Notes: generated by a model from the sequence alone, not told the origin. 5,830 nucleotides of DNA from CAZRHH01 sp964599885 (GCA_964599885.1 CAZRHH010000126.1:1-5830), one strand, 5' to 3'. Positions 1-5,255 are shown, counted from the first letter of the stretch. Translations and numbers: made by a program.

Positions 1-793
1 GCCCCGGCCGCCGCGTCGCCGCCAGCGCCGGCAGCCCCGCCCGCAGCAACCGCCGATTCTCATCCGCTAGCGGCGCCATGTCGCACACCGTGCCCAGCGC
101 CGCGATATCAAGGTACGCCGCCTCGTCGAACGGCTTCCCTGCCGCAGCGTGCAGCGCCGACGCCACGTGAAACGCCAACCCCGCCGTCGCCAGTTCGAGC
201 AGCCCGCCCGGATGCGCCGTCGGCAGCTTCGGATTGACCAGTGCGTTCGCGTCGGGCAGCACCGCCGGCACGGTGTGGTGATCGAGAATGATCACGTCCA
301 TGCCGAGCGCCCGCGCTGCGGCAACCTCATCGATCGAACTCGTGCCGCAGTCGGCCGTGACGAGCAGCGTCGCGCCGTCCGCGTGCAGCCGCTCGATCGC
401 GCCGACGTTCAGCCCGTAGCCCTCGGAGAAGCGATCGGGCACGTACGGCAACGGCACGCCGCCGAGCGCCGCAATCGCTTCGCTCAGCTGCGCCGCCGAC
501 GTCACGCCGTCGACGTCGAAGTCACCGAACACGGCGACGGTCTCCCGCGTCTGTACAGCGCGCAGCAGCCGCTCGATCGCGATATCGAGATCCGGCAACA
601 CGTACGAGTCTGGTGTGATATCCGGCGGCGCAAGAAACGCGCGCGCCGCGTCGCCGTCGCTGATGCCCCGCATCGAGAGCAGCCGCCCGATGATCTCCGG
701 CCAATCGCCCGCCGGCGCCGTCTCCGGCGGCGCCCGCCCGCGCCACCGCCGCCTGCGCTCCGTCCGCATTCCCTGCGCGACTTCAGTCGTCAT
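1..793 (-). CDS. recJ: Single-stranded-DNA-specific exonuclease RecJ (N-terminal part, C-terminus beyond the left edge)
   Basis: RecJ is a 5'-to-3' single-strand DNA exonuclease of the DHH phosphoesterase family, acting in recombination and in base-excision and mismatch repair in the cytoplasm. I translated the minus strand from the ATG at 793: 264 codons are open to the window edge. Family motifs appear in order: GDFDVDG at residues 90-96 (motif I, metal-binding Asp residues), TADCG at 146-150, DHH at 171-173 in an ILDHHTVP context, NPK near 187-189, and ALGTVCDMAPL at 232-242 with a further conserved Asp. RecJ proteins are usually about 550-600 residues or more, so about half is present, and the remaining DHHA1 and OB-fold parts should lie to the left. 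An Arg-rich stretch (residues 11-20) precedes the first domain. An alternative start is Met9 (ATG at 769). No Shine-Dalgarno precedes 793; a -10-like element does. The missing end is due to the window edge; I see no sign of a broken gene. Confidence 0.93.
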   Translation of the reverse strand, partial: MTTEVAQGMRTERRRRWRGRAPPETAPAGDWPEIIGRLLSMRGISDGDAARAFLAPPDITPDSYVLPDLDIAIERLLRAVQTRETVAVFGDFDVDGVTSAAQLSEAIAALGGVPLPYVPDRFSEGYGLNVGAIERLHADGATLLVTADCGTSSIDEVAAARALGMDVIILDHHTVPAVLPDANALVNPKLPTAHPGGLLELATAGLAFHVASALHAAAGKPFDEAAYLDIAALGTVCDMAPLADENRRLLRAGLPALAATRRPG

Positions 794-800
794 CGCAGCG

Positions 801-809
801 AGTGTATCA
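801..809 (-). promoter_or_regulatory. Candidate extended -10 promoter of recJ, spaced for a leaderless mRNA
   Basis: On the minus strand this reads TGATACACT, an extended -10 (TGn plus TACACT). The hexamer ends exactly 7 nt before the recJ ATG at 793, so transcription would begin at or next to the start codon. No convincing -35 is visible and no Shine-Dalgarno lies upstream of the ATG. The leaderless reading is inferred from spacing alone. Confidence 0.4.
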
Positions 810-920
810 GGGTCACACCGCACCTGCGCGCGTTATGACAGCAGCGCGCGGCCATCGATCACGAATACCTGACAGAGTGCTGAAGGTCCTCCATAGAAAA
901 CGGTTTCAAAGATCTGTGGA

Positions 921-937
921 GCGGGCTTTCAGCCCGC
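921..937. repeat. Perfect palindrome GCGGGCT-TTC-AGCCCGC
   Basis: A perfect 7-bp inverted repeat with a 3-nt loop sits in the 211-bp gap between the 5' end of recJ and the 3' end of the transglutaminase-like gene. It is preceded by GTGGA. The gene at 1005-1889 ends 68 nt away, so the hairpin could form in its mRNA 3' end, but no T-run follows on either strand and a classical intrinsic terminator is unlikely. Its core (GCTTTCAGC) resembles the palindrome at 3327-3340 (GCTTTAGC), suggesting members of one dispersed repeat type. I see nothing else in 810-1004. Confidence 0.6.
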
Positions 938-1004
938 GTGCGTCGGTCCAGCACGGACTCGAAGCGCTTCAGATCCAAGGTCTTGCCGCTTGTTCAACCT
1001 CCCG

Positions 1005-1889
1005 CTAGACGACAACTTGCTCGGCTGCGACGATCGCCGCCAGCGTCTCATCCGGCACGGCCAGCCGCGTGTCGGCGGCGACGAGTTGTCGAAGATCTTC
1101 CAGCGCCGCAGCGTCCGCGCTCCTCGAAAGACGAGCCAGCCTGTCGATGAGAGGCAGTTCGTTTTCACACGCGCCGTCGACCTTCGCCAGCCCGTACCAG
1201 CCCCACGGCAGCAGCTCGATCTTCTGCAGCGCCGCGACGTCGAGCATCAGATCGCCAAACACTTCGATCAGGCCCCAGTTCTCGGTGCCCGCTACGCCGA
1301 ACGTCATCGGGTCAGCGCCGCCGCTCCGGCACATCTGCCACGCGTCGCCACCGACGAGGAAGCGCGTGCGCGGCACATCGAGCAAGTCGAAGTCTGGCTT
1401 GAAGAATGCCGCCTGCGGCTTGTCCACCTGTGCATCGACCAGCACCCAGCGTCCCTCGCCGGCGTTCCAATATTCCCCCACCCAGTGATCGACGTTTTTC
1501 CCGTGCTCGAAATAGTTCGCGAAGCCGACCCGCGCGCGCGCCGGAACGCCCTTCCGCCGCAGACACGCCACAAACAGCGTGGCGAAATGTCGGCACACAC
1601 CAACGACCCGCCGCTCAGCCGGTCGCCCCTCCGCAAATGGTCGAGGGTCCACCCGGCGCGCGCAGTCGAGCATCGCCGACGCGCCGTGAAGTTGCTTCTC
1701 GGCGCTCCGTTCAGGCGAGAGCGTCACCTTGTACGCCGGCGCCAATGCCTCGTGAATCAGCAACCGTTGCACAAACTTCGCGATAGCCCGTACGTCGGAC
1801 GGCAAGGCGTCGACCTCGCCGCCGAACTCGCCGAGATCCGTAAACGGCCCCGGCTCGGTGTAGTACGCGAGTAGTTCGTCATGATTCAT
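1005..1889 (-). CDS. Transglutaminase-like (papain-fold) domain protein
   Basis: A 294-residue protein with a transglutaminase-like core. The triad is visible: Cys99 in GVCRHFATLF, His135 in VDHWVGEYW, and Asp152 in WVLVDAQVD, with the spacing and order expected of this papain-like fold. Bacterial members usually act as proteases or peptide hydrolases or are of unknown function; substrate cannot be told from sequence. There is no signal peptide or membrane helix, so a cytosolic location is likely. Residues 30-75 look like an N-terminal helical segment, and 165-294 form a family-specific C-terminal extension with no motif I recognise. The frame stays open upstream to an ATG at 2075, but that extension would cross the repeats and promoter of the divergent gene and is low-quality sequence. 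I chose the ATG at 1889 (MNHDELLAYY), where protein-like sequence begins. No Shine-Dalgarno precedes it. The gene stands alone, divergent from the CoA-transferase gene. Confidence 0.82.
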   Translation of the reverse strand: MNHDELLAYYTEPGPFTDLGEFGGEVDALPSDVRAIAKFVQRLLIHEALAPAYKVTLSPERSAEKQLHGASAMLDCARRVDPRPFAEGRPAERRVVGVCRHFATLFVACLRRKGVPARARVGFANYFEHGKNVDHWVGEYWNAGEGRWVLVDAQVDKPQAAFFKPDFDLLDVPRTRFLVGGDAWQMCRSGGADPMTFGVAGTENWGLIEVFGDLMLDVAALQKIELLPWGWYGLAKVDGACENELPLIDRLARLSRSADAAALEDLRQLVAADTRLAVPDETLAAIVAAEQVVV

Positions 1890-1896
1890 CGGTGTG

Positions 1897-1902
1897 AGTG
1901 TG
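1897..1902 (-). promoter_or_regulatory. Weak -10-like hexamer 7 nt before the transglutaminase-like start
   Basis: The minus strand reads CACACT, ending 7 nt before the ATG at 1889. It matches TATAAT at only three of six positions and would not be reported alone. It is listed because its position and sequence nearly copy the recJ element (TACACT, also 7 nt before ATG). Confidence 0.2.
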
Positions 1903-1940
1903 TGGCAGGCAGCCGCCGAACACAACGGGCTGCTGACACC

Positions 1941-2021
1941 CCGTGTCATCAGTCCTGACCAACCTCTAACCGCCAACCTCCAACCTCTACTCAACCCATC
2001 CCGCTCATCCGTGTCATCTGT
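1941..2021. repeat. Pair of 13-bp near-identical direct repeats (CCGTGTCATCwGT)
   Basis: CCGTGTCATCAGT (1941-1953) and CCGTGTCATCTGT (2009-2021) match at 12 of 13 positions and start 68 bp apart, flanking the heptad tract. The right copy overlaps the likely -35 of the CoA-transferase promoter, so the pair could be a regulator site. It could equally be the edges of a dispersed intergenic repeat. Confidence 0.5.
1959..1993. repeat. Degenerate heptad tract, consensus CCAACCT
   Basis: Five consecutive 7-nt units are in register: CCAACCT, CTAACCG, CCAACCT, CCAACCT, CTACTCA. Three are identical. The plus strand is almost free of G. The tract lies between the two divergent genes, before the CoA-transferase promoter. 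A similar tract with unit CCACCCT occurs at 3456-3476. The function is unknown; a variable-number tandem repeat or a remnant of a dispersed repeat are both possible. Confidence 0.6.
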
Positions 2022-2039
2022 GGAGAACCGACGTATAAT
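2011..2039 (+). promoter_or_regulatory. Sigma-70-type promoter of the CoA-transferase gene
   Basis: A perfect -10 TATAAT (2034-2039) follows GTGTCA (2011-2016, four of six against TTGACA) with a 17-bp spacer. Transcription would start near 2046, leaving a leader of about 48 nt before the ATG at 2094 and placing the upstream in-frame ATG at 2058 only about 12 nt from the mRNA start. Confidence 0.6.
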
Positions 2040-2077
2040 CCGGTCACCCGCACACGCATGCATGGCAAGACGCACGC

Positions 2078-2085
2078 AGAAGGAG
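2078..2085 (+). promoter_or_regulatory. Shine-Dalgarno that fixes the CoA-transferase start
   Basis: AGAAGGAG ends 8 nt before the ATG at 2094. It decides between that ATG and the in-frame ATG at 2058, which lacks such a site and would add 12 residues with no family resemblance. Confidence 0.8.
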
Positions 2086-2093
2086 CATCCCCC

Positions 2094-3296
2094 ATGCCCG
2101 GACCGCTCGACGGAATCAAGGTGGTGGAGATGGGCGTCTGGGTCGCCGGCCCGTCCTGCGCCGTCATCCTTGCCGACTGGGGCGCCGACGTCATCAAGAT
2201 CGAGCCGCCGACAGGCGACCCGTTCCGCGGCCTTTTCGCCAGCGCATTAGGCGTCGGTGTCGCCGTCAACCCGCCGTTCGAGATCGATAACCGCGGCAAG
2301 CGCAGCATCAGCATCAACCTCGAACACGAGGACGGACGCGCCGTCGCCCGAAAGCTCCTCGCCGAAGCCGATGTCTTCGTCAGCAACATGCGCCCGCGCG
2401 TCCTCCAGCAGTTCGGCATCGGCTACGAGCAGGTGCGCGAGACGAACCCCCGCATCGTCTACTGCCAGATCAGCGGCTACGGCCCCGACGGCCCCGATCG
2501 CGACCGCGCCTCGTACGACATCGGCGCCTTCTGGTCGCGTGCCGGCGTCGGCGCCTCGCTGACGCCCGAAGGCGAGCCGATCCCGCAACAGCGCGGCGGC
2601 ATGGGCGATCACATGACGGGCCTCGGCGGTGCCGGCGCCGTCGCGGCCGCCCTCTTCGCGCGAGAACGCAGCGGCGAAGGCCAGCGCGTCGCCACGTCGC
2701 TGATCCGTACCGGCATCTACATGATGGGCTGGGACTACGCGCTCGAAATGCGCATGGGCGTGCAGACGAAGCCGTACGATCGCTTCCACCCGCCGAACCC
2801 GATCATCAACTGCTTCCGCACCGGCGACGGTCGCTGGATGTGGCTGCTCCTGCTGCAGGCCGACCGCCACTGGCCCGACCTGCTGCGCGCCCTCGGCCGC
2901 CCCGATCTCGCCGATGACGAACGTTGGGGTAACATCATCGCCCGCCGCACCAACGCCGAAAGCATCGTCCAGGAACTCGACCGCGAATTCGAAAAGCGCA
3001 CGCTCGCCGAATGGGGCGAGATCTTCGACCGCGAGAACGTCTGGTACGCGCCCGTCAACACCATCACGCAGGCGCTCGCCGATCCCGTCGCGCAGGCCTC
3101 CGGCGCCTTCACCCACGTCGATGGCCCCGACGGTCAGGTGCCCCTCGTCAACACGCCTATCGACTTCTTCGGCACCCCCAACGCCCCCCGCGGCCTCTCC
3201 CCCGAACTGGGCCAGCACACAGAAGAAGTCCTGCTAGAACTAGGCTACGAATGGGAAGGCATCATCGGACTGAAGGAATCCGGCGCTATTCCGTGA
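2094..3296 (+). CDS. CaiB/BaiF family (class III) CoA-transferase
   Basis: A 400-residue protein, the usual length for class III CoA-transferases, which move CoA between acyl groups through an aspartyl-CoA thioester and work as interlocked dimers in the cytoplasm. The N-terminus PLDGIKVVEMGVWVAGP (residues 4-20) and LADWGADVIKIEPP (26-39) are the typical opening Rossmann elements. NRGKRSISINL (66-76) is the conserved CoA-contacting segment. GGMGDHMTG (168-176) carries the expected catalytic Asp172. The C-terminal part contains WYAPVNTITQALADP (near 320-334), also typical, followed by the motif-rich linker back to the first domain. Family members act on carnitine, formate/oxalate, bile acids, benzylsuccinate, mesaconate or itaconate and others, and some are racemases, so the substrate is open. 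No acyl-CoA ligase, dehydrogenase or hydratase gene lies beside it to narrow this down. It has its own promoter and Shine-Dalgarno, and converges with the MFS gene. Confidence 0.92.
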   Translation: MPGPLDGIKVVEMGVWVAGPSCAVILADWGADVIKIEPPTGDPFRGLFASALGVGVAVNPPFEIDNRGKRSISINLEHEDGRAVARKLLAEADVFVSNMRPRVLQQFGIGYEQVRETNPRIVYCQISGYGPDGPDRDRASYDIGAFWSRAGVGASLTPEGEPIPQQRGGMGDHMTGLGGAGAVAAALFARERSGEGQRVATSLIRTGIYMMGWDYALEMRMGVQTKPYDRFHPPNPIINCFRTGDGRWMWLLLLQADRHWPDLLRALGRPDLADDERWGNIIARRTNAESIVQELDREFEKRTLAEWGEIFDRENVWYAPVNTITQALADPVAQASGAFTHVDGPDGQVPLVNTPIDFFGTPNAPRGLSPELGQHTEEVLLELGYEWEGIIGLKESGAIP

Positions 3297-3326
3297 TCGT
3301 CCGCTCGGTTCGGCTCTCGTAGCGGA

Positions 3327-3340
3327 GGAGCTTTAGCTCC
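3327..3340. repeat. Palindrome GGAGC-TTTA-GCTCC
   Basis: A 5-bp hairpin stem with a TTTA loop (6 bp as DNA), set in AGCGGAGGAGCTTTAGCTCC. It starts 31 bp after the CoA-transferase stop and could form in that mRNA's 3' end, but lacks a downstream T-run. Its context (nGCGGAG... GCTTTAGC) recalls the palindrome at 921-937. Confidence 0.5.
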
Positions 3341-3365
3341 GTCTCGTCGGTCTGCCACCGCGGTA

Positions 3366-3389
3366 GGGGCGGATCTATGTGTCCGCCCC
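3366..3389. repeat. Perfect palindrome GGGGCGGA-(8 nt)-TCCGCCCC
   Basis: A perfect 8-bp GC-rich stem with the 8-nt loop TCTATGTG, preceded by CGGTA. From memory, GTAGGGGCGG...CCGCCCC-type units recur between genes in Chloroflexota and other environmental bacteria; this could not be checked here. It sits in the middle of the convergent spacer and could stall transcription from both sides, but no T-tract supports an intrinsic terminator. Confidence 0.65.
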
Positions 3390-3418
3390 GGTATCGCGCA
3401 CAACTGACCAACCCGTGG

Positions 3419-3438
3419 CGGCACAGCTTGCTGTGCCG
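3419..3438. repeat. Perfect palindrome CGGCACAGC-TT-GCTGTGCCG
   Basis: A perfect 9-bp inverted repeat with a 2-nt centre; as RNA it would be an 8-bp stem with a CTTG loop. It is 30 bp from the previous palindrome and unrelated to it in sequence, so the spacer is a mosaic of different palindromic units. Confidence 0.65.
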
Positions 3439-3455
3439 GTCGCGCGGAGCCGAAT

Positions 3456-3476
3456 CCACCCTCCACCCTCCATCTT
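3456..3476. repeat. Short heptad tract, unit CCACCCT
   Basis: Three 7-nt units in register, CCACCCT, CCACCCT, CCATCTT, are followed by CCAG. Pyrimidine-rich on the plus strand, with the same period and a related unit to the tract at 1959-1993. It lies 24 bp beyond the stop codon of the MFS gene. Confidence 0.5.
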
Positions 3477-3499
3477 CCAGTCGCCGTGCAACGCGCTGC

Positions 3500-4858
3500 T
3501 CACCCAATCGCCGCGCGGTTCCGCACGTAATACGCCAGCCCGATCGCCATCCCCGCCGCGCAGACGCTCGCGTTGATCGTCAACGCCGTCGACACACCCA
3601 GATGCTCCGCCATGTACCCCGTCAGAAACCCGCCGATCGGCGTCGACCCGGCGAACAGCAGCATGTACAGCGCCATCACCCGCCCGCGCAGATAGTCCGG
3701 CACGGCGAGCTGCAGCGACGTGTTCGCCGTCGCCGCGAACGCCGTGTTGGCCATCCCCAGCGCCAGCAGCAGCAGGAGCGTCAGCGCGTACCACTGGCTC
3801 AGTGCCGAGGCCGCCAGCAGCACCGCAAACGCCGCACCACCGACGAATAACGTGAACTTCGTCGCCTGCGCCCGCCCCGCCAGCAGCAGCGCCGACGTCA
3901 GCGCGCCCAGCCCGACCGCCGCCGTCATGAACCCCAGCCCGGTCGAACCACGGTCGAGCACGAACTCGGAAAGCAAAGGCAACATAACGGTGAAGTTGTA
4001 GCCGAACGTCCCCACGATCGCGACGAGAATAATGATCAGCAGCGCCGCCGGCGTCCGGAACGCGTACGACAGCCCCTCGCGCAAATCGGTGATCGGATTC
4101 CGCCACGGGCGCTTCGTGTCCATCTTGTACAGCTTCGACGTGTCGATCATCAGCAGCCCCACCAGCACCGGCACGAACGTCACCGAGTTCAGCAGGAACG
4201 CGTACTTCAGCCCGAACGCGGCGATGATCAACCCGCCGATCGCCGGACCGATCAGCCGCGCCCCGTTGAACATGCCCGAGTTCAGCGCCACGGCGTTCGG
4301 CAGATCGTCCCGCCCGACCATCTCGACCACAAACGCCTGCCGCGTTGGCTGCTGGAACGCGTTCGCGATGCCCAGCACCGGCGCTAGCGCGTAGACATGC
4401 CATAACTCCACGCGCCCTGACCAAACCAGCACCGTCAGCAGTACCGCCTGCGCCATCGCCAGCAGCGTCGTCGCCACGATGAAGTTGCGTTTCGGCACCC
4501 GGTCTGCAATGACGCCCGCGATCAGCACGAAGATCGTGATCGGCAGGAACTGCAACATCGTCACCGTGCCCAGCGCCACCTTCGAGCCGGTCAGCTCCAG
4601 CACCAGCAGCGCCTGCGCGATCGTCTGCAGCCACGTCCCGCTCAGCGAGATCGTCTGGCCGATGTAGTACAGCCGGTAGTTGCGGTTGCGCAGCGCCCGG
4701 AACGTCGCCCCGACTGGCGCCCCCGTAGCCGCCGTCAGCGCCTGGTCCGGCGTAAGCTCTGGCAGGGCGTGCGTGCGGCGAAACGGAAATGTTCGCGCGA
4801 TGCGCGATGGGACGCGATTCGGCACGGAGACGCCTTTCGCTGCTGCTTTGGCGCGCAT
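3500..4858 (-). CDS. Major facilitator superfamily transporter, MFS_3 / EntS-like exporter
   Basis: A 452-residue integral membrane protein with about twelve hydrophobic helices, the usual MFS size. After a basic, soluble N-terminus of about 50 residues, the first helix begins near LRNRNYRLYYIGQTISLSG (56-74), the characteristic opening of the MFS_3 group (EntS and putative proton-driven drug or siderophore exporters). MFS motif A is seen as GVIADRVPKRN (115-125) between helices 2 and 3. The segment FQQPTRQAFVVEMVGRDDL (168-186) followed by NAVALNSGMFNGARLIGPAIGG (188-209), and PDYLRGRVMALYMLLFAG (387-404) in the second half, are also family hallmarks. A cytoplasmic loop (about 240-265) separates the two six-helix bundles. 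Likely role: efflux of a small hydrophobic compound; substrate unknown. No other Met occurs until residue 101, after helix 1, so ATG at 4858 is the best start; Val12 (GTG) is a weaker alternative. No Shine-Dalgarno is visible. It is divergent from the hemerythrin gene. Confidence 0.9.
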   Translation of the reverse strand: MRAKAAAKGVSVPNRVPSRIARTFPFRRTHALPELTPDQALTAATGAPVGATFRALRNRNYRLYYIGQTISLSGTWLQTIAQALLVLELTGSKVALGTVTMLQFLPITIFVLIAGVIADRVPKRNFIVATTLLAMAQAVLLTVLVWSGRVELWHVYALAPVLGIANAFQQPTRQAFVVEMVGRDDLPNAVALNSGMFNGARLIGPAIGGLIIAAFGLKYAFLLNSVTFVPVLVGLLMIDTSKLYKMDTKRPWRNPITDLREGLSYAFRTPAALLIIILVAIVGTFGYNFTVMLPLLSEFVLDRGSTGLGFMTAAVGLGALTSALLLAGRAQATKFTLFVGGAAFAVLLAASALSQWYALTLLLLLALGMANTAFAATANTSLQLAVPDYLRGRVMALYMLLFAGSTPIGGFLTGYMAEHLGVSTALTINASVCAAGMAIGLAYYVRNRAAIG

Positions 4859-4865
4859 TGTAACG

Positions 4866-4895
4866 ATGGTATTTCTTGACCGCGCTGCAAGACAA
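4866..4895 (-). promoter_or_regulatory. Candidate promoter of the MFS gene, spaced for a leaderless mRNA
   Basis: On the minus strand, TTGTCT (4895-4890) and TACCAT (4871-4866) are separated by 18 bp; each matches consensus at four of six positions. The -10 ends 7 nt before the ATG at 4858, the same spacing as at recJ. Confidence 0.4.
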
Positions 4896-4935
4896 TCGCC
4901 GCTCGCGTTTTACCGCCGCTGCACGGAGCCGTCCG

Positions 4936-4941
4936 TATCAT
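4936..4941 (+). promoter_or_regulatory. Candidate -10 for the structured RNA
   Basis: TATCAT (five of six against TATAAT) would start transcription near 4948, a few bases before the first helix of the proposed RNA at 4953. No good -35 is seen at the expected distance; TTTTAC at 4908-4913 is 22 bp away, too far. Confidence 0.3.
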
Positions 4942-4952
4942 CGGCCCATAAG

Positions 4953-5111
4953 AACCGGGATTGAACGTTCGCGTTCAATCTGGCGACTCGCAAGAGTCGT
5001 GGTGCAGCGTCACAAGCACCCGCTATCAACAAGTCCAGACGCTGCTCCGCCCGGTTCGTGGCACTCGATTTCGGTCGAACGCCAACAGTGGTTCGGGTAC
5101 GCGGGGACTGT
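4953..5111 (+). ncRNA. Putative structured RNA, unknown class; possible leader of the hemerythrin gene
   Basis: Complementary segments form a compact multi-branch structure. P1 pairs AACCGG (4953-4958) with CCGGTT (5051-5056), extendable by G4959-C5050. H1 is GATTGAACG (4959-4967), loop TTCG, CGTTCAATC (4972-4980): nine perfect pairs. H2 is CGACTC (4984-4989), loop GCAA, GAGTCG (4994-4999): six perfect pairs. P3 pairs GCAGCGTC (5004-5011) with GACGCTGC (5038-5045): eight perfect pairs. P3 competes with a small hairpin GGTGC/GCACC (5001-5005/5016-5020). Beyond P1, H4 is TCGAT (5065-5069), loop TTCG, GTCGA (5074-5078), and ACAGT (5085-5089) can pair with ACTGT (5107-5111). Read as plus-strand RNA, three loops are classic stable tetraloops (two UUCG, one GNRA), which fixes the orientation as that of the hemerythrin gene. 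It could be a cis-acting leader or a separate small RNA. I do not recognise a riboswitch, 6S, SRP, tmRNA, RNase P or intron signature. No credible ORF covers it. The ends are approximate. Confidence 0.5.
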
Positions 5112-5131
5112 GGCGGGGCCCGCGCCCGGAC

Positions 5132-5245
5132 CTCCTGATGTTCTTTGACGCCGGATGTGTACGACCGATCACGACACGTTTACAACCGTGCAACGTCATC
5201 ACGGCGATACTGGCACGTCAACGTAAACGCAATGCACATGAGGAG
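5132..5245 (+). promoter_or_regulatory. Possible Shine-Dalgarno-sequestering leader structure
   Basis: CTCCTGATG (5132-5140) is complementary to CATGAGGAG (5237-5245) at eight of nine positions, covering the hemerythrin Shine-Dalgarno. Nested inside are CGTTTAC (5177-5183) with GTAAACG (5223-5229), a perfect 7-bp pair, and CCGTG (5186-5190) with CACGG (5200-5204), a perfect 5-bp hairpin. If transcription starts upstream of 5132, this fold could hide the ribosome binding site. A C/T-rich match to AGGAG can arise by chance, so this stays tentative. Confidence 0.3.
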
Positions 5246-5247
5246 AG
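5241..5247 (+). promoter_or_regulatory. Shine-Dalgarno of the hemerythrin gene
   Basis: AGGAGAG ends 8 nt before the ATG at 5256. It fixes the start; the next in-frame Met is residue 47, inside the di-iron domain. Confidence 0.75.
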
Positions 5248-5255
5248 ACTGTCAC

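Noticed and set aside
149..838. 229-residue plus-strand open frame opposite recJ
   Set aside because: Arg/His/Pro-rich composition with no domain; it is antisense to a clear RecJ coding region in GC-rich DNA.
990..1874. 294-residue plus-strand open frame opposite the transglutaminase-like gene
   Set aside because: Arg-rich shadow of the real gene, which has an intact catalytic triad on the other strand.
1890..2075. 62-residue N-terminal extension of the transglutaminase-like protein to an ATG at 2075
   Set aside because: It would translate through the heptad tract, direct repeats and divergent promoter; the encoded residues show no family character.
2247..3218. 323-residue minus-strand open frame inside the CoA-transferase gene
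   Set aside because: Low-complexity Ala/Gly/Val/Asp composition typical of antisense of GC-rich codons; the plus frame has full family motifs.
3375..4895. 506-residue minus-strand open frame overlapping the MFS gene
   Set aside because: It is a different frame of the same strand, rich in Arg/Gly/Ala/Asp and without hydrophobic helices; the MFS frame is clearly the coding one.
4953..5056. tRNA or tRNA-like cloverleaf
   Set aside because: The closing helix and branch number superficially fit, but arm lengths and tetraloops do not, and there is no T-loop TTCRANY motif or anticodon-arm geometry.
5114..5145. Intrinsic terminator at the end of the putative RNA
   Set aside because: CGGG (5114-5117) and CCCG (5125-5128) can pair, but the stem is only 4 bp and the following sequence has only a weak, interrupted T-stretch.
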